DNA of 64,000 bases from Paenibacillus sp. E222 (GTDB taxonomy: Bacteria; Bacillota; Bacilli; Paenibacillales; Paenibacillaceae), in contig NZ_CP058552.1 of assembly GCF_013401555.1 (NCBI RefSeq), positions 1,922,001-1,986,000 of the forward strand. Direction: 5' to 3'. The position numbers and the translations under genes were made by a program. The stretch's first letter is position 1, and every line of letters begins with the position of its first letter. Below are positions 19,144 to 28,225 of the stretch, piece after piece. Below the pieces are notes generated by a model, which saw only the letters and a list, made by a program, of their open reading frames with translations, was not told the DNA's origin and searched no databases.

Positions 19144-19548
19144 TTGAGCACCTTTTTGTTGGAAATTGTAACACCTGAGCGTTTGGTATTTACAGAGCAA
19201 GTGGATAGTATCATCGTTCGTGGTGTTGAAGGGGAACTGGGTATTATGCCAGGTCACATCCCTATGGTCACACCATTGCAGATCGCACCAATCATTATCA
19301 AAAACGGAAAACAGAACAAGCAGGTCGCTATTGGCGGCGGGTTTATCGAAGTCCGTAAAGATAAGGTTGTTGTCCTCGCAGAAAGTGCCGAATTCCCGGA
19401 AAATATTGATGTGGACCGTGCGCGTGCAGCGAAAGAGCGGGCAGAACGCCGTCTCAGCAGCCAAAGCAATCAGGACCATTTTGATCACCGCCGGGCAGAG
19501 ATTGCTCTGCAAAAAGCGGTTAACCGGATCAACGTATACGGCAAATAA
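19144..19548 (+). CDS. atpC: ATP synthase F1 subunit epsilon
   Basis: Rotor and inhibitory subunit of F1, 134 residues. N-terminal beta sandwich M-S-T-F-L-L-E-I-V-T-P-E-R-L-V-F with G-E-L-G-I-M-P-G-H, then the C-terminal helical hairpin rich in Ala, Arg and Glu. TTG 19144 is chosen as start because AGGAGG at 19131 gives a seven-base spacing; the in-frame ATG at 19138 is only one base away from that site. It is the last gene of the operon; a terminator follows. Confidence 0.95.
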   Translation: MSTFLLEIVTPERLVFTEQVDSIIVRGVEGELGIMPGHIPMVTPLQIAPIIIKNGKQNKQVAIGGGFIEVRKDKVVVLAESAEFPENIDVDRARAAKERAERRLSSQSNQDHFDHRRAEIALQKAVNRINVYGK

Positions 19549-19560
19549 ACTGTTCATTGG

Positions 19561-19591
19561 AGCCTGGCGGCTTAGTCTGCCGGGCTTTTTT
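19561..19591 (+). terminator. Intrinsic terminator of the atp operon
   Basis: AGCCTGGCGG pairs with CTGCCGGGCT around a short loop, followed by six T residues. Confidence 0.85.
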
Positions 19592-20152
19592 GAGTTTTTA
19601 GAACGTTCTCTTTTCCAGTTACAGTAGAATATATGTTCATTTTCTTCGGTTGAAGCTCTTGATTTAACGGGAAATAAAGTTTAATTGTATTCACCGTTTA
19701 TGGGCAGTTGAATAGAATGTAGGACTAAAGTCGTGGCGATAATGATCACTGTTGGAACCATTTTTAACGACGTAAATCCAAATTATTTCCGAGGAAATGA
19801 CAAGATCGATATCGAAATAACGCTCTTTTATGTCGTTTTAGTCACAAAATCCCGGCATTTTGAATTTAAAATATTATCAAAGTGGAAATCAATGTAATTG
19901 ACAATGTATGATGAAAGAGCCTATATTCCATAGAGTCAGCAGATGCAGGAAGCTGCGTTGATGAATTCCATAGTCATTCACAGCCAGATTGTTGCTGCTC
20001 CGTGATTGGGCATCCAGATTTCCTGCATAGCAGGAGTAAGTCTGACAGTAGGCTCAGTACGTTGTGTTCAAGTCATTCCATTGTTCTAACAAGTTATGGA
20101 TGCCAGGCATAATTATGCTGATCGCTGCAACAAATGTGGAGGTAATGAATAT
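19592..20152. other. Intergenic region between atpC and the DUF1146 gene
   Basis: No gene recognised. Contains one good promoter (19898-19927) and a leader of about 220 bases with no obvious terminator or riboswitch. The first 300 bases are AT-rich and featureless to inspection. Confidence 0.5.
19898..19927 (+). promoter_or_regulatory. Sigma-A promoter upstream of the DUF1146 gene
   Basis: TTGACA (19898-19903), 18 bases, TATATT (19922-19927). A perfect -35 and good -10. The leader to the DUF1146 start would be about 220 bases. Confidence 0.6.
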
Positions 20153-20410
20153 ATGGATACTGACCTGACGAATCAGTTGAACCAGACATTAAGTACGAAT
20201 GGCTTAGTTTCGATTATCGTCTCTCTTTTATGTATAGCGTTGTCGTGGTGGGCTTTGCAGAATCTCAAGCTGGATTTAATTATCAGGCAGCCACGAGGAG
20301 CACAGGGAAGACTGTTACATTTACTGTTGGCCATTATACTTGGGCATGCTGTTTCAGGCTTTGTCATTGACTACTTGTCATGGACACAAATGTTGCGCCA
20401 TTTGTTTTAA
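20153..20410 (+). CDS. DUF1146 family small membrane protein (YwzB-like)
   Basis: 85-residue protein with two hydrophobic segments separated by the polar I-I-R-Q-P-R-G-A-Q-G-R-L-L. The pattern W-W-A-L-Q-N-L-K-L-D and G-H-A-V-S-G-F-V-I-D-Y is that of the DUF1146 family, which sits between atpC and murA in Bacillales. Function unknown. ATG 20153 is chosen because GGAGG lies about ten bases upstream; an upstream in-frame ATG at 20096 lacks a ribosome site. Confidence 0.8.
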   Translation: MDTDLTNQLNQTLSTNGLVSIIVSLLCIALSWWALQNLKLDLIIRQPRGAQGRLLHLLLAIILGHAVSGFVIDYLSWTQMLRHLF

Positions 20411-20930
20411 TGTTGAGATGGTTGGTTAATCATCTGTTAGGTTCTTCAAGCAGTTCAATGTCGAATAACATCGATTAATTGTGTTAACAATTAGAGTATG
20501 AGTTGTCGGCAAAGGAATTAAGAAAAAAGTGTGACGTCAAATTGGATGAATTTGAGATGTTTTATGTAAAAATGCTTGTATCGTACAATTCAACAATGTT
20601 ATGATGGAAGTTAGGGAATTCACAATTGTTCACTTATTTTGTGGTTATAAACGGGATATCCGGTTGAATCCGGCTAATAATCATCCCAATCTGTCTGTTC
20701 AGATGTTTGCTGGCCTGTAAGGCGTTATATTTACAAGTCGGAGGGCATCATGCAACACACGTGGTATCATCGATATGGATTATAAACCAATTCTTTTCTG
20801 AATAGACATCAAGGGCATTATTTGCCAGGTTATGTCGAAATTCCACACACAGCAACAGTCTTTTCTATTACAGAAGGGCTCATGTATTCCGGAATGAAGA
20901 AAAGGGAATAAAAGCGCGGAGGGAACCATG
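20411..20930. other. Intergenic region upstream of murA
   Basis: About 520 bases without a recognisable gene. A likely promoter lies at 20576-20605; the remaining 300-base leader shows nothing clear. GGAGGG of murA is at the end. Confidence 0.5.
20576..20605 (+). promoter_or_regulatory. Possible sigma-A promoter of murA
   Basis: TTGTAT (20576-20581), 18 bases, TATGAT (20600-20605). Confidence 0.45.
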
Positions 20931-22277
20931 ATGAGCAAATTTATCGTCCGCGGTGGCAAAAGGTTGACCGGAAGTGTCAAAGTTAGCGGCGCTAAAAATT
21001 CTGTTCTTCCGATCATCGCTGCCTCTCTCTTAGGGGAAGAAGGACAAAGCGTTATTATTGACGCTCCTCCTCTAGACGATGTGATGACGATTAACAAGGT
21101 GTTGGAATCGCTGGGAGCGGGTGTTACATACCGGGACGAAGTGATTACCGTAAATGCGGAGAAACTTACTTCCTGTGAGGCACCGTATGAATGGGTAAGT
21201 AAAATGCGGGCGTCTTTTCTGGTCATGGGGCCATTGTTGACGCGTATGGGTCATACAAGAATTTCGCTTCCTGGTGGATGTGCCATCGGTACACGGCCTA
21301 TTGATCAGCATTTGAAAGGTTTTGAAGCCATGGGCGCTGAGATCAGCTTGGGCCAAGGCTATATAGAAGCTCGCAGCCAAGGACGGTTGCGTGGCGCGAA
21401 AATTTATCTGGATGTGGCTTCCGTAGGTGCCACTCAAAATATTATGATGGCTGCAACATTGGCTGAGGGTGTAACTGTTCTGGAGAACGCGGCTAAAGAA
21501 CCAGAGATTGTGGATCTTGCCAACTTCCTGAATGGAATGGGTGCAAAAGTACGAGGTGCTGGAACAGGAGTCATCCGCATCGAAGGTGTGGAGAAACTGT
21601 CTGGCGTGAAGCATACCGTCATTCCTGACCGGGTTGAAGCAGGTACCTATATGGCTGCTGCTGCAATCTCCGGTGGTGATGTGTATATCGAAGGTGCGAT
21701 TTCAGACCACCTGGGTTCTGTTATTGCGAAGCTGGAAGAAATGGGTGTAACCATTCATCCTGACGAGAATGGCGTTCGTGTCATTGCAGATCGTCCCCTC
21801 AAGGCTGTGGATGTGAAAACATTACCATACCCAGGTTTCCCTACAGATATGCAATCCCAAATGATGGCGCTTTTGCTTGCGTCTGAAGGAACTTCTGTTG
21901 TAACAGAGACTGTTTTTGAAAATCGCTTCATGCATGTGGATGAATTCCAATTGATGAATGCGGAGATCAAAGTTGAAGGACGTTCGTCCATCATCACGGG
22001 CAATGCCAAGCTGAAGGGTGCCAAAGTAACTGCTACCGATTTGCGTGCGGGTGCCGCACTTATTATTGCGGGTCTTGTTGCTGAAGGTACAACAGAAGTG
22101 GGCGGTGTTCATCACATCGACCGTGGCTACGTACATCTCGCTGAGAAGCTTAACGGACTTGGAGCCGATATTTATCGTATTTCGGTTGAAGAGCCTAAGC
22201 TGGATGCAGTTAAAGCATCGAATGAAAAAGTCGGGGAAGAAGTACCGCTGTTCAAAGTACAACCGACCTGGGCATAA
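20931..22277 (+). CDS. murA: UDP-N-acetylglucosamine 1-carboxyvinyltransferase
   Basis: First committed step of peptidoglycan synthesis: transfers enolpyruvate from PEP to UDP-GlcNAc in the cytoplasm. N-terminal [22 protein letters not shown] and the catalytic loop [13 protein letters not shown] are present; Cys117 is the PEP-binding residue attacked by fosfomycin, so the enzyme should be of the fosfomycin-sensitive kind. 448 residues, slightly longer than usual at the C-terminus. The ATG at 20931 gives an eight-base spacing from GGAGGG; the ATG at 20928 is an alternative. Position before spoIID matches B. subtilis murAA. Confidence 0.96.
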   Translation: MSKFIVRGGKRLTGSVKVSGAKNSVLPIIAASLLGEEGQSVIIDAPPLDDVMTINKVLESLGAGVTYRDEVITVNAEKLTSCEAPYEWVSKMRASFLVMGPLLTRMGHTRISLPGGCAIGTRPIDQHLKGFEAMGAEISLGQGYIEARSQGRLRGAKIYLDVASVGATQNIMMAATLAEGVTVLENAAKEPEIVDLANFLNGMGAKVRGAGTGVIRIEGVEKLSGVKHTVIPDRVEAGTYMAAAAISGGDVYIEGAISDHLGSVIAKLEEMGVTIHPDENGVRVIADRPLKAVDVKTLPYPGFPTDMQSQMMALLLASEGTSVVTETVFENRFMHVDEFQLMNAEIKVEGRSSIITGNAKLKGAKVTATDLRAGAALIIAGLVAEGTTEVGGVHHIDRGYVHLAEKLNGLGADIYRISVEEPKLDAVKASNEKVGEEVPLFKVQPTWA

Positions 22278-22737
22278 CATCGAATTGGACAATAGCGTTG
22301 CTCTCTAATATGAATCACACATCATTGTATATTGCGGATACGAGAGCATGCGTGCTGTCCTTTAAATTCAGATCAAAAGCTAAGCCATCTGGCTTGGCTT
22401 TTTTTTGTGTTCAACGATCAATTGAATCAGTACCTGATTCTATTAATAGCTGGTCCTAACTTATATAGCATAACATCATATTCTGTACCAATTCTGAACA
22501 AATGAAAGAGCCTGCTTTTTGAGGAACGGGTGGTACCTTATGGAACCGGATTCCGCGACAGATCAATGTTTTTCCATAATACATAGCAAAAGTAAGTTAG
22601 AAATCGCCACATATGGAATGCCTTCGTTTCTCTTAAATCAGGTTCTATCAGATCCAGCCAGCTCATACCCTAAACTATGGATTTGAACAAAAGGACCGGC
22701 GTTTGACCGGCCATGGACAACGGAGGGTTATATCAAA
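22278..22737. other. Intergenic region between murA and spoIID
   Basis: Holds the murA terminator, one copy of a 17-base direct repeat (22454-22470) and, near 22664, CATACCCT, which resembles a sigma-E -10 but lacks a good -35. CTAACTTA (22456) and TAAGTTAG (about 22592) are inverted repeats around roughly 140 bases. No gene seen. Confidence 0.4.
22378..22406 (+). terminator. Intrinsic terminator after murA
   Basis: AGCTAAGCC pairs with GGCTTGGCT around ATCT, followed by eight T residues. Confidence 0.85.
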
Positions 22738-24084
22738 ATGAAAGAAGCCCGTGTGCAGGTTAAGGTACCTCTTGTCCCACGTCCACTAGTGAAGGAGCCT
22801 GAAGAAATTGCTGGTTTCGGTGTGGAAAAAGACAAGCTTGCTTCAACGAACATTAGAACGGTTCCAGATGAGCCCGTAACAACATCTCCTAGACGGCCTG
22901 GCTCCCAACAGGAGCCAGCTCAACAGCCTGCGGCACGTATACACATGCCTGTCATTGAATTAGATCAGTTTCGTCGTGTGAAGCGCCGCCGAATGCGTAC
23001 GTTCGGCCGAGGCCGCAGATGGGGCAAGAACAATACTCGTTGGCAGCCCGCAGCAGCTGTATCGGCAGTACTGGCGCTTGCGTTGTTGATCCCCGCCATT
23101 TTGGTCTGGCCTCGGACGGATGATCCTGTTAAACCCATCCCTGTCCCACCAGGTACAGGCAGTGTAACGACTCCAGCACCTTCTCCAGCTGTACCTGTTA
23201 CCTATCCTGAACCTCAAGTAAGGGTTTACCTGTCAGCAACCGGTACAACGATGAATCTTCCCCTTGAAGATTATGTTACCGGAGTTGTCGCTGCCGAGAT
23301 GCCAGCGGAGTTCAGATTGGAGGCTCTGAAGGCACAGGCTATTGCTGCAAGGACATTTATCGTGAGAAGGCTGGCAGCCAACGATACAAGCGGTGTACCT
23401 TCAGGAGAAGCTGATGTAACGGATACTGTGAGTCATCAGGTATTTATACCACCAGAACAAGTAAAAGCCGACTGGACACGTCTGGGGAAAGCGAAGGAAT
23501 GGGAGAAGCTGCAGCAGGCTGTACGCGAAAGCAAAGATTCCGTCATGACATATCAAGGCAAGGCAATTACTGCATCCTTTTTCTCCACAAGTAATGGGTA
23601 TACGGAAAATGCTGAGGATGTATGGGGCAACCCTGTACCTTATTTACAAAGCGTAGCGAGTCCGTGGGATAAAAACCTGGCTCCGGGCTTTAAGGAAACC
23701 ATCACCATGAAGCGCAATGAGATTCTCCAAAAGTTGAATCTGGGGGCAAATGCCATCCCTGTGAGCGCGCAGCAGAGCGGTGGGTGGATGGAAGTGTTGT
23801 CTACAACGCAGGGCCATCGCATCAAGGAGATGCAGATTGCAGGTAAAACGTTTAGCGGGCCGGAGGTTCGAAAGCTGCTTGGGCTTCGATCCAGCCAGTT
23901 CAGCTGGAAGACCGATGGAGACGAGGTTCAGATTACAACGTATGGATACGGTCACGGAGTCGGCATGAGCCAGTGGGGAGCCAACGGCATGGCACAGGAG
24001 GGTCACACAGCGACCCAGATTCTCAAACACTACTACACAGGTATCTCCTTCGGACAGGCATCCAAGATGCTAGCCTCAAAGTAG
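22738..24084 (+). CDS. spoIID: Stage II sporulation protein D (SpoIID lytic transglycosylase)
   Basis: Mother-cell membrane enzyme of the engulfment complex (with SpoIIM and SpoIIP) that cleaves glycan strands. A cytoplasmic basic/proline-rich N-terminus of about 100 residues precedes the single membrane helix (residues 102-124), then the SpoIID domain: L-E-D-Y-V-T-G-V-V-A-A-E-M-P-A-E-F, where Glu187 is the expected catalytic acid, A-L-K-A-Q-A-I-A-A-R-T-F-I, F-F-S-T-S-N-G-Y-T-E-N-A-E-D-V-W, and G-Y-G-H-G-V-G-M-S-Q-W-G-A-N-G-M-A. At 448 residues it is about 100 longer than B. subtilis SpoIID; the excess is the N-terminal extension. GGAGGG lies ten bases before the ATG. Sigma-E control is expected from the family but no clear promoter is seen. 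Confidence 0.93.
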   Translation: MKEARVQVKVPLVPRPLVKEPEEIAGFGVEKDKLASTNIRTVPDEPVTTSPRRPGSQQEPAQQPAARIHMPVIELDQFRRVKRRRMRTFGRGRRWGKNNTRWQPAAAVSAVLALALLIPAILVWPRTDDPVKPIPVPPGTGSVTTPAPSPAVPVTYPEPQVRVYLSATGTTMNLPLEDYVTGVVAAEMPAEFRLEALKAQAIAARTFIVRRLAANDTSGVPSGEADVTDTVSHQVFIPPEQVKADWTRLGKAKEWEKLQQAVRESKDSVMTYQGKAITASFFSTSNGYTENAEDVWGNPVPYLQSVASPWDKNLAPGFKETITMKRNEILQKLNLGANAIPVSAQQSGGWMEVLSTTQGHRIKEMQIAGKTFSGPEVRKLLGLRSSQFSWKTDGDEVQITTYGYGHGVGMSQWGANGMAQEGHTATQILKHYYTGISFGQASKMLASK

Positions 24085-24380
24085 GCCAACATGGAAGTCG
24101 GTATCGTCCAGGCCATTTGATTTGACCAAACGTTAGTCTATTAGCAGTAATGGGGCACACTGATAATATAAAGCGAGGCCTCGCAGACAATCTATGAGGT
24201 TGCTAAGCCTAGAATTAAAATCCAACGTTTGCTCTAACAATGAAGTTAAAACTATAACGCCATGTTCAATCTCACAGACTCACTTTATAAGGAGTGGCTG
24301 TTAAATCTTCTGTCTACCACCCCTTCCGGGCTTTCAAGACTTGGCTATATATGCGGAGTGTGCCAGGTGTATGGAGAGCG

Positions 24381-24508
24381 GAGGGGACAGAAAAGGCCTG
24401 TAGAAACGAAGTGTCCGCCTTTACTCCCGGATTTCACCTTTGAAGAAGGTGATAGAAGAAATCTGGGAGTAACAGCCGGTCGAAAGGTTTTCTGGCCCCG
24501 AAGCGGCG
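24381..24508. repeat. Interspersed palindromic element, copy E (divergent)
   Basis: Core GTCCGCCTTTACTCCCGGATTT, variable hairpin CACCTT/AAGGTG, then AAATCTGGGAGTAACAGCC: the same architecture as the other copies with matched changes (TTACTCCC against GGGAGTAA where the others have TTATCACC/GGGGATAA). Outer arms GGGGACAGAAAA and TTTTCTGGCCCC pair. About 120 bases before spoIIQ. Confidence 0.75.
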
Positions 24509-24581
24509 CACAAACTGAGCTCATCTCCTAACTTATATAGCACTCTTTGAAAGTTCCGTGAAAATAATTAGAGTCGCGCGT

Positions 24582-24610
24582 GTATAAAAGAGTTGCACCC
24601 GGTAACACTT
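24582..24610 (+). promoter_or_regulatory. Sigma-F-type promoter of spoIIQ
   Basis: GTATA (24582-24586), 14 bases, GGTAACACTT (24601-24610). It matches the sigma-F pattern except for the last base and uses the same spacing as the spoIIR promoter in this window. The leader would be very short (about 13 bases), which is a caution. Confidence 0.5.
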
Positions 24611-24628
24611 GTTACTGAGGTGATCAAG

Positions 24629-25369
24629 ATGAATGAACAAAACAAAAAAACAGTCCAAGAAGAAACTCCTAAAACAACTCAAGGAGTACCGGCTAGCCAG
24701 CCCTCTTCATGGAAAAGAGCAATGTCCAAACGTTGGGTCTTCCCGGCAGCCTACATCGCAGCAGCAGGCATTATACTAACCTTAGTGTGGGTCTATCAGG
24801 GCACAGGCGACAAAACGCTGAACTCGGACCCTGCTAACGGGGTAGTAGAAACAGGCGCATCGGCGGGTACAGAAGGAACAGCGGTTAACGGAGAAGAGGA
24901 AAGTGTGGAAGTTGTTGCAAAGTCGGAGAATTTTGTATGGCCGGTAGCGGTTCCGTCCGAAATTTCGGTAGTCAAACCTTTCTATGACAACGAAGCTTCA
25001 ACTGAGGAACATGAAGCAGCGATGGTGCAGTACAATGACACATTTATTCCGAACACGGGTGTAGATCTGGCACGTGGGGATAACAAAACGTTCGAAGTCA
25101 AAGCAGCACTCGGCGGAAAAGTTACCCGGGTTGAACAAAACCCAATAACAGGTCAAGTTGTGGAAATCACACACAGTGATAACCTCAAGACTGTATACCA
25201 AAGCCTGGCTGACGTTAAAGTAAAACAGGATGATGAAGTGAAGCAAGGAGATGCAATTGCATCGGCTGGCGTTAATGAACTGGAAAAAACGCTGGGCAAC
25301 CACCTTCACTTTGAAGTTTACGAAGACGGACAACCGGTTAACCCGCAAGGATATCTTCCGGAAAAATAA
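24629..25369 (+). CDS. spoIIQ: Stage II sporulation protein Q (M23/LytM-like)
   Basis: Forespore membrane protein that pairs with SpoIIIAH across the intermembrane space during engulfment. 246 residues: cytoplasmic N-terminus, one membrane helix (W-V-F-P-A-A-Y-I-A-A-A-G-I-I-L-T-L-V-W), an acidic linker, then a LytM domain with T-G-V-D-L-A, G-G-K-V-T-R-V and N-H-L-H-F-E-V. In active M23 enzymes a zinc-binding His precedes T/K-G-V-D; here it is Asn (P-N-T-G-V-D), so the site is degenerate, as in B. subtilis SpoIIQ where that His is also replaced. The ATG at 24629 has TGAGGTGAT upstream; the earlier in-frame start at 24593 overlaps the promoter. Confidence 0.88.
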   Translation: MNEQNKKTVQEETPKTTQGVPASQPSSWKRAMSKRWVFPAAYIAAAGIILTLVWVYQGTGDKTLNSDPANGVVETGASAGTEGTAVNGEEESVEVVAKSENFVWPVAVPSEISVVKPFYDNEASTEEHEAAMVQYNDTFIPNTGVDLARGDNKTFEVKAALGGKVTRVEQNPITGQVVEITHSDNLKTVYQSLADVKVKQDDEVKQGDAIASAGVNELEKTLGNHLHFEVYEDGQPVNPQGYLPEK

Positions 25370-25396
25370 ATGATTTTTACCGCAGCAACATGATGG

Positions 25397-25424
25397 GCAG
25401 AGGGAATCCTCCTCTGCTCTTTTT
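25397..25424 (+). terminator. Intrinsic terminator after spoIIQ
   Basis: GCAGAGG pairs with CCTCTGC around a six-base loop, followed by TCTTTTT. Confidence 0.8.
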
Positions 25425-25477
25425 GTGCTTTTCAGAAAATAATGGGACCTTCGAAGCTTGTCACACCTTTAAACCGC

Positions 25478-25505
25478 GAATATATAGGCATGCTCCTCAT
25501 ATAAT
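25478..25505 (+). promoter_or_regulatory. Sigma-E-type promoter of spoIIID
   Basis: GAATATA (25478-25484), 13 bases, CATATAAT (25498-25505). Both elements fit the Bacillus sigma-E consensus (KMATATT, CATACAMT) with correct spacing; spoIIID is a known sigma-E gene. The start lies about 25 bases before the GTG start codon. Confidence 0.65.
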
Positions 25506-25540
25506 GTACCAAACTATCCACACAGTAGGGAGGCGGGAGC

Positions 25541-25828
25541 GTGCACGATTACATCAAGGAACGGACCATCAAAATTGGTCGCTGCATTGTTGAGACGAGG
25601 AATACGGTCCGTACCATAGCCAAGGAATTCGGCGTGTCAAAGAGTACTGTGCATAAGGATCTGACGGAGCGTCTGCCGGAAATTAACCCTGATCTTGCTG
25701 ACCAGGTGAAACACATTCTGGAGTATCACAAGTCCATCCGTCATTTGCGGGGCGGTGAAGCGACCAAAATTAAATACAAAAAAACAAGTGGTAAAAAACG
25801 CGAGGTGCTGGCTTCCGCTAAATCGTAG
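25541..25828 (+). CDS. spoIIID: Sporulation transcriptional regulator SpoIIID
   Basis: Mother-cell DNA-binding protein that switches the sigma-E regulon and helps activate sigK. 95 residues, beginning M-H-D-Y-I-K-E-R-T-I-K-I-G, with a helix-turn-helix T-V-R-T-I-A-K-E-F-G-V-S-K-S-T-V-H-K-D-L (about residues 22-41) and a basic C-terminal tail that contributes to DNA binding. Starts with GTG, with AGGGAGG seven bases upstream. Monocistronic or followed by mbl, as in B. subtilis. Confidence 0.96.
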   Translation: MHDYIKERTIKIGRCIVETRNTVRTIAKEFGVSKSTVHKDLTERLPEINPDLADQVKHILEYHKSIRHLRGGEATKIKYKKTSGKKREVLASAKS

Positions 25829-26047
25829 GGACCTGCGGAAAGACGTAGGCCAAAAAGCTCACACATGCATTGAATCCCTCCCCTGAAGTATGATATGTTA
25901 AAAGCTGGTACAGGATCGAATTATGACATCTTATCAGCCCGATTTTTACATATATATGTTGCACTTTGTCGAACGAGCGGTGACGTGATAAGGGACTCTT
26001 TTTCACAGGATACGCTGACCAAATAATATCACTTTGGGGGCTCTTTT

Positions 26048-27046
26048 ATGTTTAGCAAGGATATCGGTATTGATCTTGGCACGGCGAACGTGCTTATTCA
26101 CGTGAAAGGAAGTGGGGTTGTCCTCGATGAACCTTCCGTCGTGACCATTGAAAGCGATACGAAGCGGGTCCTTGCTGTTGGGGAAGAAGCGCGTCGTATG
26201 GTGGGGCGTACTCCAGGTAACATTGTTGCCATTAGACCGCTGCGTGACGGTGTTATTGCGGACTTCGAAATTACGGAAGCAATGCTTAGACATTTCATTA
26301 ATCGTGTGGGGGCAAGAAGCTGGTACAGCCACCCGCGTATTCTGATCTGTGCACCAACCAACATTACTTCCGTGGAGCAGAAGGCTATCCGTGAAGCTGC
26401 AGAGCGCAGCGGTGCCAAAGAAGTATTTCTGGAAGAAGAGCCGAAAGCGGCAGCGATCGGTGCGGGAATGGATATTTTTCAGCCGAGCGGCAATATGGTC
26501 GTGGATATCGGCGGCGGAACGACTGACGTTGCAGTCCTGTCTATGGGCGACGTAGTCACCGCCTCTTCTATTAAAGTCGCAGGGGACAAGTTCGACGAAG
26601 CGATTACCAAGTTTATCAAAGCTAAATACAAGCTCATGATCGGTGAACGTACAGCCGAAGATCTCAAGATTGCGATTGGTTCCGTGCATCCGGGTGGACG
26701 TCAAACGGAGATGGACATTCGCGGTCGGGATATGGTATCCGGTTTACCTGTCACCGTAACGGTGTCGGGAAATGAAGTACAGGAGGCGCTATGGGATTCC
26801 GTGCAATCCATCATCGTTGCAGCCAAGTCGGTATTGGAGCGGACGCCACCGGAATTGTCAGCAGACATTATTGATCGTGGTGTCGTGTTGACAGGGGGAG
26901 GCGCTTTGCTGAACGGACTGGACGAACTGTTGTCCAATGAATTGCATGTACCGGTATGGGTTGCAGAGGATCCGATGCATTGTGTCGTGAAGGGGACTGG
27001 CATTATGCTGAATAATTTGGATCAAGTAGTTAAGAAAAAGTTCTAA
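26048..27046 (+). CDS. mbl: Actin-like rod-shape protein Mbl
   Basis: MreB-family actin homologue forming membrane filaments that guide lateral cell-wall synthesis. Start M-F-S-K-D-I-G-I-D-L-G-T-A-N-V-L (phosphate 1), then V-V-D-I-G-G-G-T-T-D-V-A-V (phosphate 2) and V-L-T-G-G-G-A-L-L-N-G-L (adenosine motif). 332 residues, full length. The position directly after spoIIID and before flhO identifies it as Mbl rather than MreB or MreBH. GGGGG lies about nine bases before the ATG. Confidence 0.94.
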   Translation: MFSKDIGIDLGTANVLIHVKGSGVVLDEPSVVTIESDTKRVLAVGEEARRMVGRTPGNIVAIRPLRDGVIADFEITEAMLRHFINRVGARSWYSHPRILICAPTNITSVEQKAIREAAERSGAKEVFLEEEPKAAAIGAGMDIFQPSGNMVVDIGGGTTDVAVLSMGDVVTASSIKVAGDKFDEAITKFIKAKYKLMIGERTAEDLKIAIGSVHPGGRQTEMDIRGRDMVSGLPVTVTVSGNEVQEALWDSVQSIIVAAKSVLERTPPELSADIIDRGVVLTGGGALLNGLDELLSNELHVPVWVAEDPMHCVVKGTGIMLNNLDQVVKKKF

Positions 27047-27148
27047 TCTGCCGATATAAAAAGCAAAGGTTCGCCCAAGCTCGGGATTAGAACAGACAAG
27101 CAGCCATCTTGTAATGCAGGACAAGCGCTTGAGGAGAGGGGTTAATAC

Positions 27149-28033
27149 ATGTTAAGAGGTCTGTACACCGCTACTGCGGGAATGATTACGCAACAACGCC
27201 GCCATGACACAGCAACGCAGAATATCGTAAATATGAACACAACGGGATATAAACAAGTGAACAGCGTAAGCCGATCTTTCCCGGAGATGCTCATTACTTT
27301 GGTAGGCGGAGATGCCAATCTTCCGACAAAGCGGCTGGGCAAGCTGAACACGGGTGTGTTCGCGGAAGAAAGTTTGTCCATGAATTTGCAGGGAGCCATT
27401 ATGGAAAGTGGGCAAAAGAGTGATTTTGCCATTTCGTCCAATCTGGCCGTGAATGATCCACAGACAGGACAACCTGTCCCGTTTGACGGTTCAGGCAAAT
27501 TTGTACGAGCTGATGGCACGGTAACTTACCAACCTCAGGCGTATTTTACAGTACAGGATGCAGAAGGTAACACAAGATACACACGTGATGGTCACTTCGA
27601 CGTTACAGGAACTGGACAGCTGCTCAGCTCAACAGGTTCACAAGTCCTGGATAATAATGGACAACCTGTTGTATTGACAGGCTCGATTGACCAATTTAAA
27701 GTGGATGAGCAAGGTCGTCTTGTTAATGCAGACACGGGTGCACCCACAGGAGTTACATTGGGAATCAGTGTCATCGACCAACCCAACCAACTGGTACGTC
27801 AAGGCGATGGTAATTTCAGCCTGAATGATCAGAATGGAGCAACGGCCCGGATGATGGCTGCCGGTGATAATGTGCAGATCCGTCAGGGCTACCTGGAAGG
27901 TTCGAATGTGGATGCATCACAAGCAACTGTAGATATGAACGCAGCATTCCGTGCATATGAAGCGAACCAGAAGGTCGTACAATTCTACGACCGCAGTCTG
28001 GATAAAGCCGTCAATGAAGTTGGGCGTGTATAA
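27149..28033 (+). CDS. flhO: Flagellar hook-basal body protein FlhO (FlgF/FlgG family)
   Basis: Rod protein of the flagellar basal body. 294 residues. The N-terminus M-L-R-G-L-Y-T-A-T-A-G-M with Q-N-I-V-N-M-N-T-T-G-Y-K-Q is the flagellar rod signature; the C-terminus has Q-G-Y-L-E-G-S-N-V-D and the coiled end Y-E-A-N-Q-K-V-V-Q-F-Y-D. Such proteins lack signal peptides and leave by the flagellar export apparatus. GGAGAGGGG precedes the ATG. It pairs with flhP downstream, as in B. subtilis mbl-flhO-flhP. Confidence 0.92.
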   Translation: MLRGLYTATAGMITQQRRHDTATQNIVNMNTTGYKQVNSVSRSFPEMLITLVGGDANLPTKRLGKLNTGVFAEESLSMNLQGAIMESGQKSDFAISSNLAVNDPQTGQPVPFDGSGKFVRADGTVTYQPQAYFTVQDAEGNTRYTRDGHFDVTGTGQLLSSTGSQVLDNNGQPVVLTGSIDQFKVDEQGRLVNADTGAPTGVTLGISVIDQPNQLVRQGDGNFSLNDQNGATARMMAAGDNVQIRQGYLEGSNVDASQATVDMNAAFRAYEANQKVVQFYDRSLDKAVNEVGRV

Positions 28034-28063
28034 CGCCAACGTATAATATAGCCGCGTAGCGGA

Positions 28064-28212
28064 GAGCCAAACGCCCTTTGCGAAGCAAAGCAGAGAGGCT
28101 CACGCGAAGCGCAAGCCTAAATGCAGCCGAGCTTATGCGAGGATTGCGCAGCAGTAGCTTGAGCGCAGCGACGGTCTCGACAGCCCTTTGCGGAGCAAAG
28201 CAAGGAGAGACC
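28064..28212. repeat. Pair of nested hairpins sharing a direct repeat
   Basis: GAGCC...GGCTC (28064-28101) and GGTCTC...GAGACC (28173-28212) each enclose GCCCTTTGCGnAGCAAAGCA, itself a hairpin (CTTTGC/GCAAAG). The inner repeat is nearly identical in both; the outer stems differ but are complementary in each. Confidence 0.75.
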
Positions 28213-28225
28213 ACGCGGAGCTACC

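Larger units (their letters stand above)
24085..24628. other. Intergenic region between spoIID and spoIIQ
   Basis: Contains palindrome copy E, the second copy of the 17-base direct repeat (24526-24542), and the predicted sigma-F promoter of spoIIQ. An ORF of 89 codons overlapping the palindrome (24262-24531) is judged a chance frame. No terminator for spoIID was found. Confidence 0.5.

Noticed and set aside
22525..22560. GGGTGGTACC resembling a T-box motif before spoIID
   Set aside because: No specifier domain or terminator/antiterminator pair is seen, and spoIID is not a T-box type of gene.
24262..24531. An 89-codon ORF between spoIID and spoIIQ
   Set aside because: It overlaps palindrome copy E and lacks a ribosome site or coding character.
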